From assembly GCA_002342685.1 (NCBI GenBank), contig DDQN01000044.1, forward strand, positions 1 through 64,000: DNA of 64,000 nt, written 5' to 3'. Positions 26,711 to 35,454 of the stretch are shown piece after piece; position 1 is the stretch's first letter; the number at the start of each line of letters is the position of its first letter. This DNA is from Vibrio sp. UBA2441 (GTDB lineage Bacteria; Pseudomonadota; Gammaproteobacteria; Enterobacterales; Vibrionaceae). The notes beneath the pieces are model-generated. The model was not told the DNA's origin. It searched no databases and saw nothing but the letters and a program-made list of their open reading frames with translations. A program made the translations under genes and the position numbers.

Positions 26711-27448
26711 ATGAATCAAAATTTTCGAGTTAAAAAGTCTAGTGATCTCCACTATTTACCAAACAGTAATATGCATCCTTCGGACACTTACTTTCATTTC
26801 TCATTTGCCAACTATTACGACCCAACCAATATGAACTTCGGTTTACTACGAGTTCTAAACGATGATGCAATTGTCCCTCATACTGGCTTTGATAAACACC
26901 CGCATAAAGATATGCAGATTGTCAGTTATATTGTCGCGGGAGAATTAACTCATTGGGACAATCTCACCAAACAACAAGAAACCATTGGTCCTGGGCATGT
27001 ACAGGCTATTTCGGCGGGGTCTGGTGTCTGGCATTCAGAGAAAAACCTTGGTGAAGAAGCATGTCGGATATTACAGATTTGGATTTTGCCGCCTTATGCC
27101 GGAGGTGAAGTCCGCTATACCAACAAAAAGTTTGAACCAGCGGAAAGGGAAAATCAGCTATTGCATATCGTAGGTAACCCTTTCAACAAGGAGCATGTTC
27201 CCCTCTACATCAACTCAGATGCAAATATATATGTATCTGAAATAACAGATAGAGAGGCGCAAGTTGAGTTTACTCTTGCACCAAATAGACAGGCGTATAT
27301 CAATTGCATTGAAGGGGCAGTTTCTATTGAAGGCTATGCGGAATTAGACACAAGAGATTCTCTGGAAATCAATCAGCCTGATACGCTTACCTTCTCGTCA
27401 TCTGGCAGTAAAACACACTTTATTATCGTTGAAATGGCAAAGCCGTAA
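26711..27448 (+). CDS. Pirin family protein
   Basis: This is a cupin-fold protein of 245 residues. The metal-binding pattern of pirins is intact: 'GFDKHPHKDMQIVSY' supplies two His, and 'SAGSGVWHSEKN' supplies the third His and the Glu. 'FSFANYYDP' and 'LRVLNDD' near the N-terminus are typical of the YhhW/YhaK branch, some members of which have quercetin 2,3-dioxygenase activity in vitro. The physiological substrate is unknown. It is transcribed divergently from the LysR gene across a 123-base control region, has GGGAGA before the ATG, and ends in a hairpin shared with the converging dhaR. Confidence 0.87.
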   Translation: MNQNFRVKKSSDLHYLPNSNMHPSDTYFHFSFANYYDPTNMNFGLLRVLNDDAIVPHTGFDKHPHKDMQIVSYIVAGELTHWDNLTKQQETIGPGHVQAISAGSGVWHSEKNLGEEACRILQIWILPPYAGGEVRYTNKKFEPAERENQLLHIVGNPFNKEHVPLYINSDANIYVSEITDREAQVEFTLAPNRQAYINCIEGAVSIEGYAELDTRDSLEINQPDTLTFSSSGSKTHFIIVEMAKP

Positions 27449-27481
27449 TCGACCTCAGCTCTGGATAATTTAATAACAAGC

Positions 27482-27516
27482 GATTGAAGATTTGCTATGT
27501 AGCATAGTCTTCAATC
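27482..27516. terminator. Hairpin between the pirin gene and dhaR
   Basis: A 9-bp outer stem (GATTGAAGA / TCTTCAATC) encloses a 5-bp inner stem (CTATG / CATAG). It lies between converging genes with AT-rich tails on both sides, so it is a probable bidirectional terminator. Confidence 0.6.
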
Positions 27517-27537
27517 ATTAATAAGGAATAGGCACTG

Positions 27538-29502
27538 CTAACTTACGTCCGAGTACTCATTATCTTCTTTATTGATTTCATACTTTTTTAGCTTCCGCCA
27601 AAGTGTGGTTCGACCTATCTTTAGTGCCGCCGCAATATCATTTATTCTTCCATCAAAGACTTCCCAAGCTTCTTTGATCGCTCTACGTTCAATAGCCTCT
27701 AGGCTCTGAATAGAAGAGTCCCACTGATTCGATTCATTTTCGACTTTATTATTTAATAGCTGGGCTGGTAAATCATCTATATCGATCAGATTTCTGCGAC
27801 GATTTAAAACTATCTTTTCTACCTTATTTTGTAGCTCTGCAATATTACCCGGCCATGAGTACCCACATAAAATATCCTTAGCTTCATCCGACATGGTGAT
27901 TTCATCACCAAACCGTTTTTTCATTCGACGCATTTGTCTGTCTATAAAGTCGGGTATATCGTCTTTACGTTGACGCAATGCCGGAACCATAAGCTCAATA
28001 GCACCAATAGCGTAATAAAGCTGCCTGCGGAAATTTTGCTTGCTAACGTATTGTTCTAAATCTGCATGTGTACTGGTAATCAACTGAAAATTAACCGGGA
28101 TCATGCGACTGCTATTGTCACGAACCAGGATATTTGTCTTCAAGGTCTGCAGCAGTGCAGACTGGGCTTCGCTGGATAAATACTCTACCTGCTCCAGATA
28201 AAGTGTCCCGCCATTAACTAACTCAATCTTAGAAGCAACACCCTCGCCATCATCAGTACCAAAAAGGGTTCTAAGCATGTTTTCCGGTGCAATACTTTTG
28301 CAGTTAACGGTTAAAAATGGCCCCTCACTAAATTGGCTATGATTATGCAGAGCCATTGCTATCTGGCCTTTACCAACTCCACTTTCTCCCCGCAATAGAA
28401 CAGGGTCTTTCACTTTAGCGGCTCTTTTAGCTAAGGTAATCACCTGTTTCATTTTCTTCGACTTAGCGACTAATGAGTCAAAACTCAGATCGGCGTTAGC
28501 GCCTAGCTGTCTTTGTGCAATTCGACGTATCTCTTCCAGAGGATGAATAAACAGCAAACAACCGCCGTCACTCAATGGCCTTAAAGTCACCAAAAGTTCG
28601 ACAAAATCACTCTGACATTCAACAATTACATCCAGATGAGAGAGTTTTTGCCTGTTTTCCAATCCATTTTTGAGCGCAGGAGGAAGCGTGAGAACTTCGC
28701 AAAGTGCTTTATATAGAACCTGGTTTTTCTTAAGTTTTAGTTTCTCAGAAGCGACTTGGTTAACGAAGGTGATTCGTTCATCTTTATCCCAAGAAATAAC
28801 CCCATCATCCATACACTCTAATACAGCGTTTCGTTGACAAAGAATTTGGTTAGATTCCGTTAATGTTTTATCTATCAGCAGCTGGCTTGCCACTTCTTTT
28901 GCACAAGAGTTCACCAACGCCGCATCAGAGTCTTTATGGTCTTCGACTAAGGTAAATAACATTAATGCCGCTCGCGCCCTTCCTTCTTCATCGAATACCG
29001 GAGATGCATGGCAACTATAGCTATGCAATTTAATATTAAAATGTTGTGCTGCGAATAGAGAAGTCGTTTCGTGAGTATGTAAACTAAGATTAATTGCATT
29101 TGTGCCAAGGCGGCCTTCACTCCAAAATGCGCCTTTACGAATTCCGAGCGTTCGCAGTTCATCTACGAGATCCTGACTACCGATAATAGACATGGTGCAA
29201 CCTGTCTCGTCGGTAACCAGCATACAACAACGACGAGACTCCAAAAATTGGTATGCATCCTCTAATACTGCTTCAGCGATACAAGTAGCGGCCAAGTTTC
29301 TCTTCAGGAAAGATTGTAAAGTAGTACCGGAGGCAATATGCGGCTTTAACCATTCATATGGATTACTTTGGCGAAGGCAACGTTCCCAAGACTCTAATAT
29401 AGGAGAGCTTGAGAATTGTGGTGCCACCCAATGGTGCTTTTGAAAAAAGTCCCAACGAGTCTGACACTCTGATAATCTCTCTTCGACCACAAGTTGCTCC
29501 AT
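27538..29502 (-). CDS. dhaR: DhaR-type transcriptional activator of dihydroxyacetone kinase genes
   Basis: This enhancer-binding-type activator has, in order, a GAF-like sensor domain (about residues 50-190), a PAS domain (about 205-310, 'VLECMDDGVISWDKDERITFVN'), an AAA+ domain (about 335-560, Walker A 'GESGVGKG') and a Fis-type HTH ('GRINDIAAALKIGRTTLWRKLKKY'). Order and wording match E. coli DhaR closely. The sigma-54 contact motif GAFTGA is missing (the region reads 'LFGTDDGEG'), as in E. coli DhaR, which acts on a sigma-70 promoter and is controlled by DhaK and DhaL binding. I chose the ATG at 29502 (GAGAGG ten bases upstream) over a TTG at 29520. It probably controls the whole 27.5-48.3 kb cluster. 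Confidence 0.88.
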   Translation of the reverse strand: MEQLVVEERLSECQTRWDFFQKHHWVAPQFSSSPILESWERCLRQSNPYEWLKPHIASGTTLQSFLKRNLAATCIAEAVLEDAYQFLESRRCCMLVTDETGCTMSIIGSQDLVDELRTLGIRKGAFWSEGRLGTNAINLSLHTHETTSLFAAQHFNIKLHSYSCHASPVFDEEGRARAALMLFTLVEDHKDSDAALVNSCAKEVASQLLIDKTLTESNQILCQRNAVLECMDDGVISWDKDERITFVNQVASEKLKLKKNQVLYKALCEVLTLPPALKNGLENRQKLSHLDVIVECQSDFVELLVTLRPLSDGGCLLFIHPLEEIRRIAQRQLGANADLSFDSLVAKSKKMKQVITLAKRAAKVKDPVLLRGESGVGKGQIAMALHNHSQFSEGPFLTVNCKSIAPENMLRTLFGTDDGEGVASKIELVNGGTLYLEQVEYLSSEAQSALLQTLKTNILVRDNSSRMIPVNFQLITSTHADLEQYVSKQNFRRQLYYAIGAIELMVPALRQRKDDIPDFIDRQMRRMKKRFGDEITMSDEAKDILCGYSWPGNIAELQNKVEKIVLNRRRNLIDIDDLPAQLLNNKVENESNQWDSSIQSLEAIERRAIKEAWEVFDGRINDIAAALKIGRTTLWRKLKKYEINKEDNEYSDVS

Positions 29503-29639
29503 GTTAACAATACCTCTCAAATAACCCTGAATACTTTAACGATTGATAACCGCTTTATCATTTTAGAAGGCGAAACTATACAATTTTATCTAAGCCGTCT
29601 TTGACTCATAACAAACGCTGTAAAGTGTGTGCTACAAAT

Positions 29640-29712
29640 GTTTCAAAATGAGACGTCGGTATTGATAGTTAGCATTATCTTCATCACCAATAACTTCGAT
29701 TCATATTGAAAC
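29640..29712. promoter_or_regulatory. Candidate DhaR operators upstream of dhaR
   Basis: Two near-copies of the cluster palindrome GTTTC-N5-GAAAC lie here. One is GTTTC-AAAAT-GAGAC (29640-29654) and the other is GATTC-ATATT-GAAAC (29698-29712), each with one mismatch. They are 58 bp apart rather than 31-32. They sit between glxK and dhaR, about 140-210 bases before the dhaR ATG, which suggests autoregulation. The second copy shares a 12-base stretch, GAAACATGCATC, with the operator before gcl. Confidence 0.55.
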
Positions 29713-29724
29713 ATGCATCTCCAA

Positions 29725-30864
29725 TTAACATCTATAGAGCGCATCAATAACACCAGATAAGTTCTGTGCGGTCAGCCTGACGTTGCGCTCTGCATGCTCT
29801 AAAGCATCCTCTAGTGAACAAGGGGTACTCAATACCGAGAAGCAACCAGCAATGCCAGCACTTCGCAAGCTGCTACAACCATCACCTAATGCACCAGCAA
29901 TGGCGATAGTGGGGATTCCTTTTAATTGAGCAAGGCGTGAAACACCAACAGGTGTTTTTCCATGAATGGTTTGACCGTCAATTCGACCTTCACCAGTGAT
30001 CACCAAATCCGCACCTTTAAGATGTTTTTTGAGCTCTACTGCGTCCAATACGATATCAATGCCCGGTTTTAGTTCTGCATTTAAGAAAGCCAGTAACGCC
30101 GCTCCCATACCGCCTGCAGCGCCCGACCCAGGAACAAATTCCACTTCTTTGCCAATTTGATTTTTGATACACCTGGCGTAATTTTTCATGGCTTGATCTA
30201 GCTGTTCAACAAGGTCTGGTGTCGCGCCTTTTTGAGGTCCAAATATGGCACTGGCTCCTTTCTCTCCAGTCAGTGGATTATCCACATCACAAGCACAAAC
30301 AAATTCCACCTGATTAAGCCTTGGCTCTAACTGACTAATATCTATGGTGGATATCTCTTCAAGTCCTTGGCCACCAAGACAGATTGATTCGCCATTTTCG
30401 TTTAGAAACTTTGCCCCCAATGCCATCATCATCCCAACACCACCATCGTTGGTAGCACTACCACCAATGGCAACAATGATTTTTTTTACATTTTTAGCCA
30501 GAGCGGCTGTAATTAACTCACCCGTTCCGTAACTGGTAGTGACCATAGGGTTACGTTTATTCAAAGGCACAAGTTCAATACCTGAAGCACATGCCATTTC
30601 GATAATAGCCGTTGTGCCATCACCTAAAATTCCGAACTGAGCCATAACTTTCGTTTGCAATGGTCCAGTGACTAAAACGTTATGACGGCTTCCACCAGTC
30701 GAATCCACTAGCGCGTCCATCGTACCTTCACCACCGTCCGCTACAGGAATACAACAATATTCAATATCAGGCATTACTTCCAACAATCCTTCAGCAATCG
30801 CGTTAGCGACTTGCTTTGCTGTGAGGCTGTCTTTGAATGAATCCGGTGCGATTACGACTTTCAT
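29725..30864 (-). CDS. glxK: Glycerate 2-kinase
   Basis: This kinase phosphorylates D-glycerate to 2-phosphoglycerate, linking the glyoxylate branch to lower glycolysis. The 379-residue protein belongs to the GarK/GlxK family, with 'VVIAPDSFKDSLTAKQVANAI' at the N-terminus, 'VADGGEGTMDAL', 'VAIGGSATNDGGVGMMMALGA' and 'VITGEGRIDGQTIHGKTPVGVS'. It is the last gene of gcl-hyi-glxR-glxK. A terminator-like hairpin precedes it, so its expression may be lower than that of the genes upstream. AGGA precedes the ATG. Confidence 0.92.
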   Translation of the reverse strand: MKVVIAPDSFKDSLTAKQVANAIAEGLLEVMPDIEYCCIPVADGGEGTMDALVDSTGGSRHNVLVTGPLQTKVMAQFGILGDGTTAIIEMACASGIELVPLNKRNPMVTTSYGTGELITAALAKNVKKIIVAIGGSATNDGGVGMMMALGAKFLNENGESICLGGQGLEEISTIDISQLEPRLNQVEFVCACDVDNPLTGEKGASAIFGPQKGATPDLVEQLDQAMKNYARCIKNQIGKEVEFVPGSGAAGGMGAALLAFLNAELKPGIDIVLDAVELKKHLKGADLVITGEGRIDGQTIHGKTPVGVSRLAQLKGIPTIAIAGALGDGCSSLRSAGIAGCFSVLSTPCSLEDALEHAERNVRLTAQNLSGVIDALYRC

Positions 30865-30902
30865 GTAGAGAGATCCTTTATCTGACGTTTTAAAATAAAA
30901 AG

Positions 30903-30929
30903 GGGCTGAGGCCGGAGAACCATCAGCCC
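30903..30929 (-). terminator. Terminator-like hairpin between glxR and glxK
   Basis: A 7-bp stem (GGGCTGA / TCAGCCC) with a 13-base loop is followed on the minus strand by CTTTTTATTTTA. Because glxK lies just downstream in the same orientation, it may act as a partial terminator inside the operon. Confidence 0.65.
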
Positions 30930-30941
30930 AAAATCGAGGGG

Positions 30942-31826
30942 TTAGTCTCTGATGGAATGATTGCTCATGTGCTCAATAGCTTTGATCATCGCTGAATGGT
31001 CCCAGTTTGAGCCATCTAACGCTGCACAAGTATTAAACAGTTCTTGAGCTGTTGCCGTATTAGGTAAATTAATGTTTAGTGCTCGCGCGCCTTCTAACGC
31101 CAAATTCAGGTCTTTTTGATGCAGTGAGATTCTAAAACCAGGATCAAACGTGCCTTTAACCATACGCTCACCATGCACTTCCAAAATCTTGGAAGAAGCA
31201 AATCCGCCCATAAGTGCTTCACGGATCTTAGCTGGATTCGCGCCCGCTTTAGAAGCAAATACCAAGGCTTCGGATACCGCTTCAATATTCAATGCAACGA
31301 TGATTTGGTTCGCCACTTTACAAGTTTGACCATCGCCGTTTCCACCAACAAGCGTGATATTTTTACCCATTACTTCAAACAGCGGCTTTACCTTGTCGAA
31401 ACTTTCCTGACGACCACCAACCATGATAGACAACGTTCCTGCAACTGCTCCTACTTCGCCACCTGATACTGGAGCATCCAGATACCACGCACCTTTTTCT
31501 TCAACACGTTTGGCAAATTCTTTTGTAGCGATAGGTGAGATTGAACTCATATCTACAACGATTTTGTTTTCGCTTAGCCCTTTTTCTATACCAATATCGT
31601 TAAATAGTACATCTTCTACCTGAGGCGTATCCGGAACCATAATGACAATGATGTCGGCTGCTTCAGCCACTGCTGCGGGTGTTGGACAGGCAATACCTTT
31701 CTCACCAATTAAGTCAGCAGGAGCTGCTTCAAAATGCTCAGTAAAATACAACGTATAACCAGCATCCTGAAGATTTTTCGCCATAGGCTTGCCCATGATG
31801 CCCGTACCAATAAATCCAATATTCAT
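30942..31826 (-). CDS. glxR: 2-hydroxy-3-oxopropionate (tartronate semialdehyde) reductase
   Basis: This enzyme reduces tartronate semialdehyde to D-glycerate with NAD(P)H. The 294-residue member of the beta-hydroxyacid dehydrogenase family has the Rossmann motif 'GFIGTGIMGKPMAKNL', the substrate-binding block 'DAPVSGGEVGA' and the catalytic lysine in 'GQTCKVANQIIVALN'. I chose the ATG at 31826 because GGAG lies nine bases upstream. An in-frame TTG at 31841 has no signal. hyi ends 19 bases before the start. GarR and GlxR cannot be told apart by sequence alone. The gcl context favours glxR. Confidence 0.9.
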   Translation of the reverse strand: MNIGFIGTGIMGKPMAKNLQDAGYTLYFTEHFEAAPADLIGEKGIACPTPAAVAEAADIIVIMVPDTPQVEDVLFNDIGIEKGLSENKIVVDMSSISPIATKEFAKRVEEKGAWYLDAPVSGGEVGAVAGTLSIMVGGRQESFDKVKPLFEVMGKNITLVGGNGDGQTCKVANQIIVALNIEAVSEALVFASKAGANPAKIREALMGGFASSKILEVHGERMVKGTFDPGFRISLHQKDLNLALEGARALNINLPNTATAQELFNTCAALDGSNWDHSAMIKAIEHMSNHSIRD

Positions 31827-31845
31827 ATTCTTAAACTCCAAAAAC

Positions 31846-32628
31846 TTATACTAAGTTATATTCTTTTAACCAAGTCAAACCCGCTACAGTGCCGTTCGCA
31901 GGGACGTATTCACAACCAACCCAACCTTGATATCCAATGTTATCTAAATGCTTAAATAAGAAACCGTAGTTGATCTCACCTGTACCTGGTTCATGGCGTC
32001 CTGGGTTATCAGCCAATTGCACATGACCAATGGAAGCAAGATTGTCACTCAGCGTTCTTGCAAGGTTGCCTTCCATTATCTGCATGTGGTAAATGTCATA
32101 TTGAAAGCTCAGGTTATCGCTGCCAACACTTTCGATAATACGTAGTGCTTGCGATGTTGTGCTTACACAGAAACCCGGCATATCCTGAGTATTAATGGCC
32201 TCAACCACGAAGCGGATGTTTACCGCGTGCAATTTGTCTGCAGCGTATTTTAGATTCTCGATCAATGTTTGCTCCGCGATGTCCATCATTAAGCCTTCAG
32301 GCATAATTCCAGATAAACAGTTAACCTGTTTGCACCCCAGTTTTTTGGCATAATCAATCGCTGTATCAACACCGAGACGGAACTCCTCTACGCGATCCGG
32401 CAAACATGCAATTCCACGCTCGCCTTTCGCCCAATCACCTGCTGGCAAATTAAATAAAACTTGTGTCAGACCATTTTTGTCCAGCTCTGCTTTAATCTCT
32501 TCTGATGAAAAGTCGTAAGGGAATAGGTATTCCACCCCTTTGAAGCCTGCCTTTGCGGCCGCTTCAAAGCGCGCCATAAAGTCAAGTTCAGTAAATAGCA
32601 TTGATAGATTCGCTGCTAACTTTGGCAT
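31846..32628 (-). CDS. hyi: Hydroxypyruvate isomerase
   Basis: This cytoplasmic TIM-barrel enzyme interconverts hydroxypyruvate and tartronate semialdehyde. The 260-residue protein begins 'KLAANLSMLFTELDFMARFEAA' and has metal-binding and catalytic glutamates in 'FVVEAINTQDMPGF' and 'GCEYVPANGT', plus 'FQYDIYHMQIMEGN'. Length matches E. coli Hyi (258). It lies between gcl and glxR, as in the E. coli allantoin cluster, but no allantoin genes are present here. AAGGAG precedes its ATG. Confidence 0.92.
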   Translation of the reverse strand: MPKLAANLSMLFTELDFMARFEAAAKAGFKGVEYLFPYDFSSEEIKAELDKNGLTQVLFNLPAGDWAKGERGIACLPDRVEEFRLGVDTAIDYAKKLGCKQVNCLSGIMPEGLMMDIAEQTLIENLKYAADKLHAVNIRFVVEAINTQDMPGFCVSTTSQALRIIESVGSDNLSFQYDIYHMQIMEGNLARTLSDNLASIGHVQLADNPGRHEPGTGEINYGFLFKHLDNIGYQGWVGCEYVPANGTVAGLTWLKEYNLV

Positions 32629-32666
32629 AATAAAAAACTCCTTAAAAAGGCTTAAGACAAGAACCG

Positions 32667-34409
32667 TTATTTAAGATCAATAACGTCTTCCCACTCATTT
32701 ACTTTGTCCAGATCGGGGCCCATAGAAACATTTGTCTTTCGGTCAACAATCACTTCAACGACCACTGGCACTTGATATTTGTCACGAAGTAATTTGGCTT
32801 CTTCAAGGGCAGGACCAATCTCTTCAGGATCGAATACACGAATGGCTTTACATCCTAAACCCTGAACAACTGCGACGTGATCGACGCCATAGCCATTATT
32901 CTCCGGACAGTTGACATTTTCGAATGACAAATCCAGGCAATAATCTATCTTGAATGCCATTTGTGACATTCGAATCAAACCGAGATAAGCGTTGTTAACA
33001 AGAACATGGATATAAGGAATCTTATGTTGTGCAGCGACGGCCAATTCTTCTAGCATGAATTGGAAATCATAATCACCAGAAATAGCGACGACAGGTTTTG
33101 TTGGATCCGCTTTTGCGACACCAATAGCTGCTGGCATTGTCCAGCCAAGAGGGCCAGCCTGACATGAATTAATCCAATGAAGTGGCTGTTGTACATGTAG
33201 GAACTGATTCGCTTGAATTTGAGTATTACCAATTGTGGCAACATAACGAGTATTGCCATCAAATACTTTATTCATTTCATGGAAAACACGCTGTTGTTTA
33301 ATGGGCTTATCTGTGAAGTCGCCACGACGCAGCATAGTTCTCTTACGTTCAAGACACTCAGAAACCCATTGACTACGGTCCTTTAACTCGCCTGATACGC
33401 GCATCTCTTTTGCAACTTGGATAAATAACTCAAGTGCTGCATAGGCATCGGACACAATGCCTAGATCCGGTGAGAAAATTCGACCGATTTGCGTTGTTTC
33501 AATATCAACGTGAATAAATTTACGACCTTTTCTATAAGTATCTAGCTGACCTGTATGACGATTGGCAAAACGATTTCCGATACCAAATACAAAATCACTT
33601 TCAAGATAGTTTGCATTACCATAGCGTTGGTTTGCTTGAATACCTACACGACCAATCATTAATTCATGATCATCAGGAATTGCACCCCAGCCACGCAAAG
33701 TAGGAATAACAGGAACCCCTGTCAATTCTGCAAATTCTTGTAGAAGACCAGCCGCATCAGAACTAAGAACACCGCCACCAGAAACAATGACTGGCTTATC
33801 AGCTTCATTTAGCATTTGAAGTGCACGTTTTGCTTGTTGTAATGTTGCTTTAGGCTTAGAAGGCACTAGTGGTTCGTAGAGATCGATATCAAATTCAATC
33901 TCTGTCATTTGTACATCTACAGGGAGATCAAGCAACACAGGCCCGGGGCGACCAGAACGCATTTCATAAAATGCCTTTTGAAAATAACCTGGCATCTGAG
34001 CACCATCACGAATCGTTTTAGACAGCTTAGTGACAGGCTTCGAAATAGACTCAATATCTACGGCTTGAAAGTCTTCTTTATCAAGTTTTGCTACTGGCGC
34101 TTGTCCAGTAAGACATAGAAATGGAACTGAATCAGCAATTGCCGAATATAAGCCCGTAATCATATCCGTTCCAGCAGGCCCTGAAGTACCAACACAAAGA
34201 CCAATATTTCCTACGTTTGCACGAGTGTACCCCTCAGCCATATGGCTAGCACCTTCAACATGCCTGCATATAACATGTTCAATGCCGCCCAGTTTTTCCA
34301 TAGCTGCATAGAAAGGATTAATCGCTGCACCCGGTACGCCAAATGCCGTATCAATACCTTCTTTTTTTAATATTAGAACTGCCGCTTCTATCGCACGCAT
34401 TCTAGCCAT
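32667..34409 (-). CDS. gcl: Glyoxylate carboligase
   Basis: This ThDP- and FAD-dependent enzyme condenses two glyoxylate into tartronate semialdehyde and CO2. The 580-residue protein has 'GVPGAAINPFYAAM' and the Gcl-specific 'RHVEGASHMAEGYTRA' (Val where related enzymes have a catalytic Glu). It also has 'GIGNRFANRHTGQLD' and the ThDP-binding stretch 'ISGDYDFQFMLEELAVA ... NNAYLGLIR'. I chose the ATG at 34409, since GGAG lies nine bases upstream and E. coli Gcl aligns from 'MARMRA'. A TTG at 34424 is less likely. It is the first gene of the glyoxylate salvage operon, with a promoter and paired palindromes upstream. Confidence 0.95.
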   Translation of the reverse strand: MARMRAIEAAVLILKKEGIDTAFGVPGAAINPFYAAMEKLGGIEHVICRHVEGASHMAEGYTRANVGNIGLCVGTSGPAGTDMITGLYSAIADSVPFLCLTGQAPVAKLDKEDFQAVDIESISKPVTKLSKTIRDGAQMPGYFQKAFYEMRSGRPGPVLLDLPVDVQMTEIEFDIDLYEPLVPSKPKATLQQAKRALQMLNEADKPVIVSGGGVLSSDAAGLLQEFAELTGVPVIPTLRGWGAIPDDHELMIGRVGIQANQRYGNANYLESDFVFGIGNRFANRHTGQLDTYRKGRKFIHVDIETTQIGRIFSPDLGIVSDAYAALELFIQVAKEMRVSGELKDRSQWVSECLERKRTMLRRGDFTDKPIKQQRVFHEMNKVFDGNTRYVATIGNTQIQANQFLHVQQPLHWINSCQAGPLGWTMPAAIGVAKADPTKPVVAISGDYDFQFMLEELAVAAQHKIPYIHVLVNNAYLGLIRMSQMAFKIDYCLDLSFENVNCPENNGYGVDHVAVVQGLGCKAIRVFDPEEIGPALEEAKLLRDKYQVPVVVEVIVDRKTNVSMGPDLDKVNEWEDVIDLK

Positions 34410-34438
34410 AAGTTCAATCTCCAAGGTCTAATTGTTGC

Positions 34439-34519
34439 TATTGAAGCAATAAGTTTTCTCTACTCTGTACATGCTGACTTTTCAGTCATCAATTTATGAG
34501 AGCTTTTATTGCTTCAATA
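34439..34519 (-). repeat. 14-bp perfect inverted repeat in the gcl leader
   Basis: TATTGAAGCAATAA (34439-34452) and TTATTGCTTCAATA (34506-34519) are perfect inverted copies 53 bases apart. A small TGACT-TTTC-AGTCA hairpin (about 34475-34488) lies between them. The predicted gcl transcription start is near 34528, so both arms lie in the 5' leader, where they could pair in RNA or serve as a two-site operator. Confidence 0.6.
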
Positions 34520-34534
34520 ACTATTTCAAGATCA

Positions 34535-34562
34535 ATATTAAGTGGATAAAAAGAGTTCGCAA
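34535..34562 (-). promoter_or_regulatory. Sigma-70-type promoter for gcl
   Basis: On the minus strand, TTGCGA (34562-34557) and TAATAT (34540-34535) are 16 bases apart. The predicted start is near 34528. The -35 hexamer, the spacer length and the 14-base gap to the upstream palindrome are the same as at dhaK. Confidence 0.6.
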
Positions 34563-34576
34563 TCAGTGCACTTTTG

Positions 34577-34623
34577 GTTTCAAATCGAACCGCTCCCCAC
34601 AAGGGGACGTTTCATTTAGAAAC
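34577..34623. promoter_or_regulatory. Paired palindromes upstream of gcl (candidate DhaR operators)
   Basis: GTTTC-ATTTA-GAAAC (34609-34623, perfect) and GTTTC-AAATC-GAACC (34577-34591, one mismatch) have centres 32 bp apart, at about -88 and -56 from the predicted start. The proximal copy ends 14 bases before the -35 box. Confidence 0.7.
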
Positions 34624-34814
34624 ATGCATCCATCTAACCGTGTATTTATTTGAGCACTATCTATCGGCTAAATTGATAGCGCAAATTAGGTCCGTATTAA
34701 AATGTAAAATTTGTTAATTAATATTAAAACTGGCAACTACGTTTATTAGTCATACTTAAACGAAGACAATAACTTCTTTTGTCTATCAGACATCTCTGAT
34801 AATTCGACACTAAC

Positions 34815-35310
34815 CTAAGAACATTTATTAACTGACACCACACTATTATTTAACGGTTCATTTGTCATTGATACATTATTAAATATTTCCTGTGTAACTC
34901 GAGACTGTTCTTCTGATGCTGTCGCAACATATGCATTTATTTCTGAGATCTGTTCTACCGAATAAATTATTTTATCCAATGCCTGTTTAACAGAGAAACC
35001 TCTTCCCTTAGCTTGTCTTCAGGATCTGGAGTATTAATGGTAAATGAATTAGCCACTCTATTCTGAACTTGCATCAACTCATCGATATCACTCGTTTTTT
35101 TATTCACCTTCTGCAATACCGAAGACATAAGCAGCAAGTTATTATCAATCAATCCAACATCCTTCCTCATGATTGATAATGACTCGGTCACCTTATTAAT
35201 TTTTATATATTCATAATAGAAACACCTGAAAAACAAATAAGAAACAAGCTAATGACCAATATCGGAAACTGAATTACTCTATTTAATCTGAACCTATTAA
35301 AAACTCGCAC
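34815..35310 (-). pseudogene. Methyl-accepting chemotaxis protein remnant
   Basis: Three fragments in different frames make up the remains of a chemoreceptor gene. From a GTG at 35310 comes a membrane helix ('VIQFPILVISLFLICFSGVS'), which stops at 35203. In the next frame there is a periplasmic-helix-like stretch ('SIMRKDVGLIDNNLLLMSSV') that stops at 34967. In a third frame comes the typical receptor C-terminus ('IIYSVEQISEINAYVATASE', 'EQSRVTQEIFNNVS') with a stop at 34815. TM2, HAMP and most of the signalling hairpin are missing. At least two frameshifts and a large deletion make a functional product very unlikely. The intact receptor probably sensed something linked to this catabolic cluster. 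Confidence 0.8.
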
Positions 35311-35380
35311 AACATACTTACATAAAAAACCAGACCTTAATTAATATAAAATATATATTTGTAACGCTCATACCCAAACC

Positions 35381-35423
35381 ACCTCAAGATATATAATTCA
35401 GAGCGACTTCTACACCTTGAGGT
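35381..35423. repeat. Inverted repeat after the cyclophilin-like gene
   Basis: ACCTCAAG (35381-35388) and CTTGAGGT (35416-35423) are separated by 27 bases. It lies about 30 bases after the last gene of the BCCT-flavoprotein operon, so it may end that transcript. The wording also resembles short palindromic intergenic repeats I remember from Vibrio genomes, but I see no second full copy here. Confidence 0.4.
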
Positions 35424-35454
35424 TGTATATTATTAGCAAGAGTACTATATGGAT

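Noticed and set aside
27538..29502. Classical sigma-54 activator
   Set aside because: The AAA+ domain lacks GAFTGA, as in E. coli DhaR, so a sigma-54 role is unlikely.
34425..34560. Possible glycine or other metabolite riboswitch before gcl
   Set aside because: I looked for the conserved glycine-riboswitch core and found none. Only the simple 14-bp inverted repeat and a small nested hairpin are present.
35381..35423. Mobile REP-like element at the end of the flavoprotein operon
   Set aside because: Only one full copy was seen in the window, so it is listed only as an inverted repeat and possible terminator.
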